This document shows, one piece after another, positions 56,522 through 64,000 of a DNA stretch of 64,000 bases (its first letter is position 1; every line of letters begins with the position of its first letter). The stretch is taken from NCBI RefSeq assembly GCF_004341235.1, contig NZ_SLUP01000002.1:1-64000 (forward strand), written 5' to 3'. Source of the DNA: Mariniflexile fucanivorans. Its GTDB lineage: Bacteria; Bacteroidota; Bacteroidia; Flavobacteriales; Flavobacteriaceae. The position numbers and the translations under genes are program-made. The notes under the pieces were generated by a model. The model was not told the DNA's origin. It searched no databases and saw nothing but the letters and a program-made list of their open reading frames with translations.

Positions 56522-57724
56522 TTAGTTTTTCCAAGTTATTTTTGCCTCTTTCTTCTCTGTGTCTAACCAAACAGAAGCATGTTCAAATTCACGTGTAAAT
56601 TCCCATCCCTTTGGAGTCGTTCTTTTGTATGCCTCTTTTGGTGCTCCGAGCGGTTTGAGTAGCTCAGGATAATCTACCAAAGGTCCTGTCGACAATTTCC
56701 AACCCCAACCATATTGAAAATAGCTGTATGGCTGTGCACCAATTAAAAAACAAGCTTGGTAATACTCTAAACGTTCTTTTGACAAAAGTTCCAATTCTTT
56801 TTCACTTGGTTTGTGCTTCCCTCCAACAGTTGCTTCAACGCCTTGAGCATTATCCCACTCAGCCTCAACACCTATTCGGAATATGGACATTTTTCCCGCT
56901 TTTGCATTATTAAGCATTTCAGCCCATTCTTTTAAAAGACTCTCTTTGCTTAATTTTTTTGCATTGTAATGTTCAAACATAGCAGCATCTATCGCAGGAA
57001 AAACATCTGTTACACTTGATGCATTATTTCCTATTAAAATTTTGTCTGGACCTATTTTTGCTTTCAAATTCGTCATCATCTCCCCCATTGCTTTCTCTAC
57101 TTCGACCTTCTTCTCATTACGTAACCAAACAAACCCATGCATTTGATCAATAAAAACGCCATCGGCTCCTGAAAATTCAACACCTTTTGCAACGGTATTT
57201 ACCCACCACTCACGGAACTCCGGATTCAGCACATCAAATTGAAAGATGTTATTACGGTGTTCTAATTCTTCACTATTTGGTTTCTTAATCAAGAATTTTT
57301 TAAGTTCTGGATGCTGGTATATATTCTTTTTTGTAAAGTTTTCATTGTAGGACGTAAATGGCCATGCGTATGCTGAATTAAAGTAAAACAAGGCTTTTAT
57401 TTCAGGGTTTACTGCTTTGAAAGCCGCTATTTCTTGTTTAGCACCGATTTCTGCATATTTTAATGTCTTTTGAGCATGATTTTTTTCAATGCAGATGAAA
57501 GTTGTTTTTTCAGCTATGGTTGCCACTTCTTTAGAACTAAGCAATCGAGTTCCATCACCAAACATAAAATATTGAGGTGTTACCTCCCAACTAAATTTAG
57601 GATAAAATTCCTTGCTTTGAAAAGTGTTTCCATCACTTAAAACACAACTATTTTGCGCCATTAAAGAAGAACAAAATAAAGTTACAAGAAATAGGTAATT
57701 TAACATTCTAACAGATTTATTCAT
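56522..57724 (-). CDS. GHL15-like TIM-barrel protein, paralogue of 42521
   Basis: A 400-residue protein with a signal peptide (MLNYLFLVTLFCSSLMAQ follows MNKSVR; the internal Met may be the real start). It shares the layout of the lipoprotein at 42521: FYPKFSWEVTPQYF, TFICIEKNHAQK, IKALFYFNSAYAW, FREWWVNTV, then GADGVFIDQMHG (Asp193) and AAMFEHYNAK (Glu251) as candidate catalytic residues. The Asp-Glu spacing is 58 residues here versus 72 in the paralogue. It resembles no classical family by eye; comparison with newer fucanase families such as GH168 is the obvious test. Confidence 0.62.
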   Translation of the reverse strand: MNKSVRMLNYLFLVTLFCSSLMAQNSCVLSDGNTFQSKEFYPKFSWEVTPQYFMFGDGTRLLSSKEVATIAEKTTFICIEKNHAQKTLKYAEIGAKQEIAAFKAVNPEIKALFYFNSAYAWPFTSYNENFTKKNIYQHPELKKFLIKKPNSEELEHRNNIFQFDVLNPEFREWWVNTVAKGVEFSGADGVFIDQMHGFVWLRNEKKVEVEKAMGEMMTNLKAKIGPDKILIGNNASSVTDVFPAIDAAMFEHYNAKKLSKESLLKEWAEMLNNAKAGKMSIFRIGVEAEWDNAQGVEATVGGKHKPSEKELELLSKERLEYYQACFLIGAQPYSYFQYGWGWKLSTGPLVDYPELLKPLGAPKEAYKRTTPKGWEFTREFEHASVWLDTEKKEAKITWKN

Positions 57725-57758
57725 GATTTGATATAGTTTGATATACTGATAATTATTT

Positions 57759-58805
57759 TTATGGATTCCATCCTTTTATTCTAACAAAAAATCCTGCCGA
57801 AGGATCTTCATCATGACAAGCAAGAAAAAGACATTCAGGTTCCCCATTTTTCCATAAAATATGGGGACGTTCTGTACGAGCTAATTTGGTACCAAAGTAT
57901 TCTTGATTTGTTTTGTATCCAATTTCAGGTCGTTCCCAATTTAAACCATTATTCGATTTATAAATGAGCCCCGGTCTCCAACCCCCTGGTTTGTTTAAGC
58001 TGTCTGCAACGGTTTTATTCTCTAACATATTTTTAATCCCTTTACGATCTTCGACAATTATGTAATAGGAATCTTTATATAGGAAAGCATAACAGTCTTC
58101 AATATCCAAACCTTTTTCGGCATAACTGATGAGCGGGTTTTTATCATAATTGCGATAAGGTCCTTCAATTTTATCACTAATAGCCATCGAAATCTCTCGG
58201 TGTCTTTCATTACCATAAGCATCGGTTATTGATTTATAATAAATCCTGAATTTCCCATCTTTGTCTTGTAAAAAAGTAGGATTTGAAGCGTGAATAATTG
58301 TCGCCCCGTCTCCTTGTTTTCCTGAAGCTTTAAGTACTGGATTATTAGGACTTTCGATCCAAGGTCCATTTAATGTTTTGGTAGTTGCAATGCCAATTTC
58401 CTGATTAATAGTTTCCGTTTTACTATTTTTCCATAAATACACTAAAACATAGATATCGCCAACTTTAGAAATTTGTGGATTGTGATAGGTATGGGTTTTA
58501 CTCGTAAATGTGGTATCGACAAAGGTATAAGGCCCTTCGGGAGAATTGGCGGTATAATGCACAATACTACTGTTTCGTACCCAACTTCCTTTATTAGGAA
58601 TTGAGGACATGAACACATGTAACTTCCCCTTTACGTCATAAATAGGTGCCATTCCCCAATGCCAAACTCCTTCCGGTGCATCTAAAATGTATTTACCTGA
58701 CACCTGAGATTTAACAAAAGACGATTCTTTAATTGAAACATTTTTGCAAGAAAAAATCAGAAGAGTGATTATCCCTAAAACCGCAAATTGAATTTTATAT
58801 TTCAT
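57759..58805 (-). CDS. Five-bladed beta-propeller lipoprotein, GH43/GH117-like, family unassigned
   Basis: A 348-residue protein with a lipoprotein signal (GIITLLIFSC, Cys about 20). Propeller strands include WHWGMAPIYDVKGKLHVFMS, SPEGPYTFVDTTF, YHNPQISKVGDIYVLVYLWK, SNPTFLQDKDGKFRIYYKS and GLDIEDCYAFLYKDSYYIIVEDRKG. Length and blade rhythm match GH43- and GH117-type exo-enzymes; acidic residues in IEDC and the ED of EDRKG are candidate catalytic positions. It leads the group containing the GHL15-like protein and three sulfatases. It differs clearly from the other propeller at 26531. Confidence 0.65.
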   Translation of the reverse strand: MKYKIQFAVLGIITLLIFSCKNVSIKESSFVKSQVSGKYILDAPEGVWHWGMAPIYDVKGKLHVFMSSIPNKGSWVRNSSIVHYTANSPEGPYTFVDTTFTSKTHTYHNPQISKVGDIYVLVYLWKNSKTETINQEIGIATTKTLNGPWIESPNNPVLKASGKQGDGATIIHASNPTFLQDKDGKFRIYYKSITDAYGNERHREISMAISDKIEGPYRNYDKNPLISYAEKGLDIEDCYAFLYKDSYYIIVEDRKGIKNMLENKTVADSLNKPGGWRPGLIYKSNNGLNWERPEIGYKTNQEYFGTKLARTERPHILWKNGEPECLFLACHDEDPSAGFFVRIKGWNP

Positions 58806-58949
58806 TGTCTTTTATTTAAAAAGTAAATATCATATAAAACCTCTTCATAGATTTGCTCTATTCCTCCATTATGTTGCTGAAAAAGTGTATATCGTCCGAA
58901 ACCATGCATACAAAGTACCTTATATCTCCTTTTCAGTTTTTTATACACT

Positions 58950-59059
58950 TTAAACTTCCTTAAAAAGAAAATATAATACTCCTATAGCATCATCCTTTAT
59001 CAATTCCCAATCTCCTTTTTTATAGCACGCATACTTGATTTTGTTCCTCCGAATAAACG
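58950..59059 (-). pseudogene. Possible sulfatase C-terminal remnant
   Basis: On the minus strand an open stretch reads LRLFGGTKSSMRAIKKGDWE, then LIKDDAIGVLYFLFKEV and a stop. MRAIKKGDWELIK matches the AIRKGDWKLIA segment near the C-terminus of the sulfatase at 35225 and AIQEGDWKLL of the one at 55099. No upstream catalytic part remains. The rest of 58806-59100 shows nothing coding. Confidence 0.4.
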
Positions 59060-59100
59060 CAATACATCACGTCTTTAACTTCCTTTTTTACTTCTTTTGT

Positions 59101-61341
59101 TTATTTTTGAGTGTTCAGTAAAATAAAGTCAACAATAGGTTTTGGATCTTTAAACGAATGGGGATGATGCCCTACATCTGGTTTATGAATAATTGTTAAA
59201 TCCCAATCCATTGAAATCAATCTTTTTTGTAGTAAAGCTGTGTTTTCCGCAAAAGGAACTACGGTATCAACATCTCCAACTACGCATAAAATAGTCACTT
59301 GGTGACTAGCTAGGTTTTCCATGTGATTGATAGGATTCCCGTTGTAGAGTAATGCTACCTCCTCAGAAAAACCATACGCCTTTAAACAACTCGCCCATGC
59401 CCCTGCAGATCCCTCACCCTTTCCTTTTCCTGCAGGCCAACTTTTAAAATCGCAAACAGGAGCGTCAGCGTAGATACAGGCTACTTTTTCAGCATTACGA
59501 TTACCCCAATTAAAAATAATAAGACCGCCTCGACTCATTCCTTCCAATACCACTTTTGAGTTTAACTTGTATTTATTGGTAACATATTCATAAAAACCAT
59601 CCCAAATTTTCATAGCCCGCTCATTACCAAACAACCCTCCTACTTCAATATAAACCAAATGAAAACCTTGTTCCAAAAGCGCTAAATCTGTTTGTGGTTC
59701 ATGTCCCCAAAAACGTGCACGCCAAATCCAATGCTTATTCGCATTGGCTTTTTTTGGAAAAACAATTTTAAATTTCACTCCATTCAAGGTAGAATCTATC
59801 ATCTTGAAACCTTTCCATAATGAAGCTTCTTTATTAGACAACGCATTTTGATCCAAAATAGGTTTCTTATAAAAACTCAAAGCTCCTATATTATTTTCGG
59901 CACCGTTTAACCATGGGCCATTGTAAATTGTAGTTGTACCTGTATAAAATTTATTAGGCAAATAAGTAACATCTTTAAAATCAGATTCTTTGTTAAGAGT
60001 CAGAATTACATTCTTATCCTTCACTTCGATCCTATTAATAATACCAAGTGCTGTACTGCTATCGTCTTTAAAATCAAAAAAGAATTGGTCTTTTAGAAAA
60101 CATTCTTTTCCCTTAACTTCTTTTTTATCTTCTAGAACAACAGCTTGATCAAATTCTAAAACGATTTTGGTTTTATCTAAATATTGTGCTTTAACCAGTT
60201 TTGGTGGACTGATCATTCCTTTAGGAGTTTGGTTATAGAAATCCCTTGAAACCAAAGGAAAAATACGTCGTGCAAATTCAAGATAGCCTTCATACGAAAA
60301 ATGACAACCATCGTGCCCAGGTACTCCTAGGGTCGACATAATATCAATCATATCATATTTTTCAGTAATATGGGTTTGAAGATCACGCATCTCACCACCA
60401 AAACTTTCAGGCGATTGACCACAACCGGGATGCAATTGAAACAAATAAATTTTTTCTAATCCTGTATATACTCTTTTCCAATCTTTTAGCAGGTTGTCAA
60501 AATTTGATTCATACGCTTGAACACTTTCTTTTGTATTCGAATTGGATTCACCCTGATGCCAAAAAACAGCTTTAATTTTATCTTTTAGACCTGCTTGATT
60601 TACACGATAAGCCAATCGACCAAAGCTAGTTTCAAGAGAGGATTGTTCTGGATATAGCATATTTTCTTCAATTGATGAAGAACCGCTACCACCATTGATG
60701 ATACATACGGGCACTTTGTATTTTTCAACAATTAACCTCATGAGTTCCATTCCCCAAACACCTACTCCATATGGATTTTTAGTAAACCAACCGCCAATAT
60801 CCTTTTTCAAATCAGGACAATTACCAGAAGCTAAACCCCAGCGTACTTCTTGATCTTCATTATTATAAAGTTCAAAACCTGTTTTTACACCAAAACTTCT
60901 GCAATAGGGATTACTATAGGTTGATAAGGGACTACTAGCATGGGAATTGGATTGGCCTGTAATTATGTAAGCATCACCGCAAACAATGTTATCTGCGACA
61001 AAATAAAGATTGTCTTTATTATTTTTTCTGACATAAAACTCAAACCTATACTTGTGTAAACCTGAATTGATTTTTGTCGAAATTGAAAATTTCTTATTCT
61101 CCAGACTCCCCATTTCTTTAACAAAGAGCTCATCATCTTTAAATACTTTTAATGAGTATTCTTCAAAATCTGGCTCACCTTTTATATTCCCTGAGATAAA
61201 AACCAAAGCACTATCCGATGCATCACGGGCATATAATCGATAATCTTCTGGAGCTTCAGTAAAATTTATTTTTTGAGCAAACAAATTGCTTATTGCAAAT
61301 AAAAAAACGTAGATACATAAACATGCTTTAAAATTTTTCAT
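59101..61341 (-). CDS. Two-domain carbohydrate esterase (SGNH/SASA plus alpha/beta hydrolase)
   Basis: The ATG at 61341 (MKNFKACLCIYVFLFAISNL) gives the signal peptide; the frame extends 8 codons further to 61365. A beta domain (about 20-120) precedes a sialate-O-acetylesterase-type SGNH domain with ITGQSNSHA (Ser131 nucleophile), FWHQGESNSN and HDGCHFSYEGY carrying the Asp/His pair. A middle beta linker follows (about 390-510). The C-terminal alpha/beta hydrolase domain has LEGMSRGGLI (Ser603) and DVGHHPHSF with a likely catalytic His. Two esterase domains in one chain suggest removal of O-acetyl, and perhaps other acyl, groups from the polysaccharide; fucoidans are often acetylated. It is 295 nt upstream of the propeller gene on the same strand. 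Confidence 0.8.
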   Translation of the reverse strand: MKNFKACLCIYVFLFAISNLFAQKINFTEAPEDYRLYARDASDSALVFISGNIKGEPDFEEYSLKVFKDDELFVKEMGSLENKKFSISTKINSGLHKYRFEFYVRKNNKDNLYFVADNIVCGDAYIITGQSNSHASSPLSTYSNPYCRSFGVKTGFELYNNEDQEVRWGLASGNCPDLKKDIGGWFTKNPYGVGVWGMELMRLIVEKYKVPVCIINGGSGSSSIEENMLYPEQSSLETSFGRLAYRVNQAGLKDKIKAVFWHQGESNSNTKESVQAYESNFDNLLKDWKRVYTGLEKIYLFQLHPGCGQSPESFGGEMRDLQTHITEKYDMIDIMSTLGVPGHDGCHFSYEGYLEFARRIFPLVSRDFYNQTPKGMISPPKLVKAQYLDKTKIVLEFDQAVVLEDKKEVKGKECFLKDQFFFDFKDDSSTALGIINRIEVKDKNVILTLNKESDFKDVTYLPNKFYTGTTTIYNGPWLNGAENNIGALSFYKKPILDQNALSNKEASLWKGFKMIDSTLNGVKFKIVFPKKANANKHWIWRARFWGHEPQTDLALLEQGFHLVYIEVGGLFGNERAMKIWDGFYEYVTNKYKLNSKVVLEGMSRGGLIIFNWGNRNAEKVACIYADAPVCDFKSWPAGKGKGEGSAGAWASCLKAYGFSEEVALLYNGNPINHMENLASHQVTILCVVGDVDTVVPFAENTALLQKRLISMDWDLTIIHKPDVGHHPHSFKDPKPIVDFILLNTQK

Positions 61342-61365
61342 ATTGATTTTTGTAATATTCATCAA

Positions 61366-62222
61366 CTTTTTGATAATTAAAAATACTATTTTAGGTTCAC
61401 CTTGGTATCCATTTCATTTCCTTTTTTAAGATTCAATGAATGATAAAAATCACCATATTTTGAATAACTGATATTATTGTACGCATTAAATCATATGTTA
61501 CCTATTTCAAAAGGAAATTTTTAATCAAACACGGTATCTCTCTGCGAAATGAGATATTTCTATTATTTTTTTATCCAAACTCCATTGTACAGAAGTCTTA
61601 ACTCCTTCGCGACAAAAATAAAATCCTAAATGCATTTTTGATTGCAGATTTCATTAACTACACCCTAATTGAATATTTTAATAATTTTTTAAAATTAAAA
61701 AAACATTCCTAGGGGTATTTTCTCTATTCTATCAACTATTTACTCTTATCCATCATTATTGCCTTAATTATTTCATTTTTACAAACTATGCTAAATTTGA
61801 GAATTAAACTATCATATTTGACCAAATGATTACTAAACTTATAACAAAAAAATGGACAATTAATAGCGAGATTTAAGCATCTACTTTTTTGTTATATATT
61901 TGACTGTAGCCAAATTCATTAAAATGAGCTGTGTCATTTTAACTAAAATAATGCTAAATAATATTAATTTGAAAAAAAGATATTTAGTGGTTTTAAAACA
62001 CCATAATTAAAACTAAACGTTGACCTATTATATTAAACTAATTGAGGTCAAATGACATAAGTAAAGTTAAATAAATGTTAAAAAGGGGCTAATTCGGTGT
62101 CAGTAAATTTTTAGGGGCGTTTTAAGCTCTGTAAATGCTATAAAAATCAGATTTTGGATAGTTCCTCTTTCTCCGTAATTTCAACTGACAATCAGTTATT
62201 TATGATTTTTACACCCAGTATT
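61366..62222. other. Right-edge intergenic region with short gene remnants
   Basis: About 860 nt without an intact gene. A minus-strand stretch 61525-61635 reads MHLGFYFCREGVKTSVQWSL, then DKKIIEISHFAERYRV and a stop; it may be a decayed C-terminus but is not identified. TAAATTTGAGAA at 61792-61803 echoes the inverted repeat upstream of susC. TTGACCT (62020-62026) and AGGTCAA (62045-62051) form a spaced inverted repeat. Confidence 0.35.
62077..62175 (+). repeat. Right copy of the PUL-flanking similar sequence
   Basis: Counterpart of 3261-3364: a 23-nt block with 21 matches and a second block ending CCTCTTTCTCCG, in the same order and orientation. Confidence 0.4.
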
Positions 62223-62256
62223 ACACCCAAATCTATTAGATTTGGGTGTTTTTTTT
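62223..62256 (+). terminator. Strong hairpin terminator
   Basis: ACACCCAAATCT and AGATTTGGGTGT are exact complements with a 3-nt loop and a run of seven or more T. No intact + strand gene precedes it, so it probably ended a lost gene at the island edge. Confidence 0.75.
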
Positions 62257-62266
62257 ATTGTAAGTT

Positions 62267-63199
62267 TTATATGATTAAGCCTAACTCCAAAGCTATATCT
62301 CTATATAATTTTGAAAAAGGTCTTTTATGTAGTTCTGTTAATGAAGTATAATTACCAATTAAAACTCTGTCTATTTCAGCATCTGAGAATGACAAGCCTT
62401 TGAAATCCTTTAAATACTTTCTGTATTTATCATTGTAATTTACTTTAGACTTAACAATTAATTCTAAAACGTGGTCATTATGCAATTGATATAGTTGGTC
62501 AAGTTTAAAAACATCTACATTACCATTTACTTTTTTTGAGAATTTTATCTCAACACTACTCTTGCCATCAAGAGGTGACAGATAATCTAATTTTGTTAAA
62601 TTAAAAGTAAATTTATAAGCATCATTTTTAATCAAATAAGGCGACCCATTTTTATTGAAAAGGGATCATTCTCTCCTTTGACTCCTAAACCATTGCAAGA
62701 TTGACAACTTGGAATTAAATTATAAAAACTAACACCAAAATAAGGATATAAGCTTTTTGGATAATAATGGTCTAACTCTGGTTTTATCATCGCAGTTTTA
62801 GACAAACTATAAATTTCTATTACAATAAGGACAAGTGTCTACTTTTAAATTGGCTATAAAAGCGTGATTATCTATAGCGCCATAACCATCAGAGACAAAA
62901 ATTTTATATAACAAACGATTTAAGTTATCATTATTCGAATGTATGTTTGGAAAACGAATCAACATAAAACGTCTTAATATCTCTAATTCTTTTGGACTTG
63001 CAGTTATTAAGCGTTTTAAATTAGTTCTCCGCTTTAGAGAATTTAAAAATATACGTTCATTACCTACTTCTGTATATTTACTCCCTTTATGCCTACAACC
63101 ATTTTTCAAAACATACGTGATACTTTTTTCTAATCTTTCGACTACAAATTCAAAATGAGCATTTACAATAGCTAACGATAAAGTGTTAAGTGGAATCAT
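62267..63199 (-). pseudogene. HNH endonuclease of the TIGR02646/PtuB-like type, two frameshifts
   Basis: Three pieces in different frames join into one HNH nuclease. Piece 1 (63199-62807) ends in VDTCPYCNRN. Piece 2 (to 62632) carries KPELDHYYPKSLYPYF and LIPSCQSCNG, the metal-binding and HNH core. Piece 3 (62635-62267) runs from IKNDAYKFTFNL to LHKRPFSKLYRDIALELGLI. Single-base indels near 62810 and in an A run near 62655 explain the breaks. Such nucleases pair with AAA ATPases in Septu-like and retron-linked phage defence. Here the gene is inactive unless the indels are sequencing errors. Confidence 0.7.
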
Positions 63200-63200
63200 T

Positions 63201-63380
63201 TTAAATATCTAAATCTCTTAAGTGCTTCTGTAATTTTTCTCGTTGTACAGCTTTATCGTCTTGGTGTTTATCATAATACATAGCTAATAATTTAGTTCTT
63301 AAAAAATCTTCAGACCGAAGGGTTAAAACACATCTCACAACAAATCTATCAGCATCAGAATTAGAATACTACTATGGCAA
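63201..63380 (-). pseudogene. C-terminal remnant of the HNH partner gene (probable ATPase)
   Basis: About 60 codons, open on the minus strand, read SDADRFVVRCVLTLRSEDFL, then YYDKHQDDKAVQREKL and a stop one base before the ATG of the HNH gene. This tight junction is what is seen between ATPase and HNH genes in two-gene defence modules. The ATP-binding part is gone, so the ATPase identity is inferred from position. Confidence 0.45.
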
Positions 63381-63507
63381 TCGCGTGAGAAGCAGATTAA
63401 GAGAATCCTTCAATCTAATAGCCTTTAATAATAATTCAAAAGACAAACGAAGGTAAATTTTACCCATGTTTATTAAACGAGCGTAAATAATCCAATAATT
63501 TACTCGT

Positions 63508-63545
63508 GTTTACATCATTGCGAGGAGTGCGAGACGTGGCAATCT
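63508..63545. repeat. Dispersed CATTGCGAG/GCAATCTC repeat, copy 1
   Basis: CATTGCGAGGAGTGCGAGAC followed by GTGGCAATCTCATC. A similar unit lies at 63957-63990. This form is common in Bacteroidetes intergenic DNA. Confidence 0.5.
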
Positions 63546-63661
63546 CATCAGTTTAAACTGATATTTTAATTATTTAAAAGATCATGTAAAAAAAATAAAA
63601 AACACAAAATGTTGCATATTATCCACAATTATAATATTTTTTGGGGAAAATAATCAACAAA

Positions 63662-63949
63662 ATGAAATCAAAGAAAAACATAATCTTCCCGAAACATCAG
63701 GAAATTATGGAACGTTTGGGAGAAAATATTAAGCTAGCTAGAAAAAGGCGAAAGTTAACAACAACTCAAGTTTCTGAGAGAGCAGATATAGACAGAACAA
63801 CCTTATATCAAATAGAAAAAGGCAGTTCTAAAGTATCAATAGGTGCCTATTTCAATGTATTAAGAGTATTAGGATTGCAAGACGATTTCTTAAAACTAGC
63901 AGCCGATGATGAATTTGGAAGAAAATTACAAGATTTAGAATTATTATAA
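63662..63949 (+). CDS. XRE-family helix-turn-helix regulator
   Basis: The ATG at 63662 (MKSKKNIIFPKHQEIMERLG) is preferred over a TTG seven codons upstream; a GGGGAA site precedes it. The 95-residue protein has an XRE-type helix-turn-helix (LGENIKLARKRRKLTTTQVS, then RADIDRTTLYQIEKG) and ends with FGRKLQDLELL. Its closest relatives, from memory, are antidotes/regulators encoded before HipA-like toxins. Any HipA gene would lie beyond the window, although a repeat follows the stop at once, so it may be an orphan. Confidence 0.8.
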   Translation: MKSKKNIIFPKHQEIMERLGENIKLARKRRKLTTTQVSERADIDRTTLYQIEKGSSKVSIGAYFNVLRVLGLQDDFLKLAADDEFGRKLQDLELL

Positions 63950-63956
63950 AAACACC

Positions 63957-63990
63957 CGTCATTGCGAGCAAATGCGAAGCAATCTCACGA
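63957..63990. repeat. Dispersed CATTGCGAG/GCAATCTC repeat, copy 2
   Basis: GTCATTGCGAGCAAATGCGA followed by AGCAATCTCACG, immediately after the XRE gene. The outer parts are complementary and can form a hairpin, which may serve as terminator. Confidence 0.5.
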
Positions 63991-64000
63991 AAAAACCTAA

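Noticed and set aside
3655-61341. Carrageenan, agar or ulvan PUL
   Set aside because: No GH16, GH82, GH86, GH150, GH105, PL24/25/28 or GH78-like gene was recognised, while fucosidase-type families dominate.

Overview
The window comes from an AT-rich genome of a marine Bacteroidetes, most likely a Flavobacteriaceae member. The evidence is a SusC/SusD pair, a hybrid two-component regulator, type IX secretion (T9SS) C-terminal tails, Bacteroidetes-type -7 boxes (TAnnTTTG) and weak ribosome binding sites. Nearly all of it (about 3.6-61.4 kb) is one large polysaccharide utilization locus (PUL) for a sulfated, probably acetylated, fucose-containing algal polysaccharide (fucoidan type). It encodes eleven S1 formylglycine sulfatases, two GH29 fucosidases, one GH95-like enzyme, two GH141-like beta-helix enzymes, two unassigned five-bladed beta-propellers, two T9SS-exported TIM-barrel-like proteins, two GHL15-like lipoproteins and a two-domain carbohydrate esterase. 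The fucoidan assignment is inferred from this enzyme mix. No carrageenan, agar or ulvan enzymes were recognised.

Layout. 0-3.6 kb is mobile-element debris: an IS end, a truncated small ORF, a frameshifted regulator, and an intact AAA_14/DUF4143 ATPase. 3.6-12 kb (+) holds the regulator (HTCS), a small Lys-rich secreted protein, a sulfatase and a T9SS-exported modular binding protein. 12.7-22 kb (-) holds the GH95-like enzyme, a sulfatase, a T9SS TIM-barrel protein and a T9SS sulfatase. 22.3-31.1 kb (+) holds a sulfatase, GH141-like, beta-propeller and GH141-like genes. 31.5-43.7 kb (-) is a tight operon of a GHL15-like lipoprotein, two tandem sulfatases, GH29 and two more sulfatases, followed by a T9SS TIM-barrel protein. 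44-51 kb (+) holds susC, susD and the second GH29. 51.6-61.4 kb (-) holds the esterase, beta-propeller, GHL15-like protein and three sulfatases. 62.2-64 kb is a decayed HNH/ATPase pair and an XRE regulator.

How the genes may work together (inference). T9SS-exported proteins and surface lipoproteins bind, deacetylate, desulfate and cut the polymer outside. SusCD imports oligosaccharides. Periplasmic sulfatases of several specificities alternate with the fucosidases and beta-helix enzymes to finish degradation. The HTCS senses a product and switches on the divergent operons. No sulfatase-maturing enzyme and no fucose catabolism genes lie in the window.

Notable non-coding features are three copies of a roughly 225-nt multi-hairpin repeat placed just after stop codons, a 20-bp-arm inverted repeat between susC and the divergent operon, gene remnants inside the PUL (GH95 and possibly a sulfatase), and a similar sequence pair at both edges of the locus. 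No tRNA, rRNA or CRISPR array was seen.
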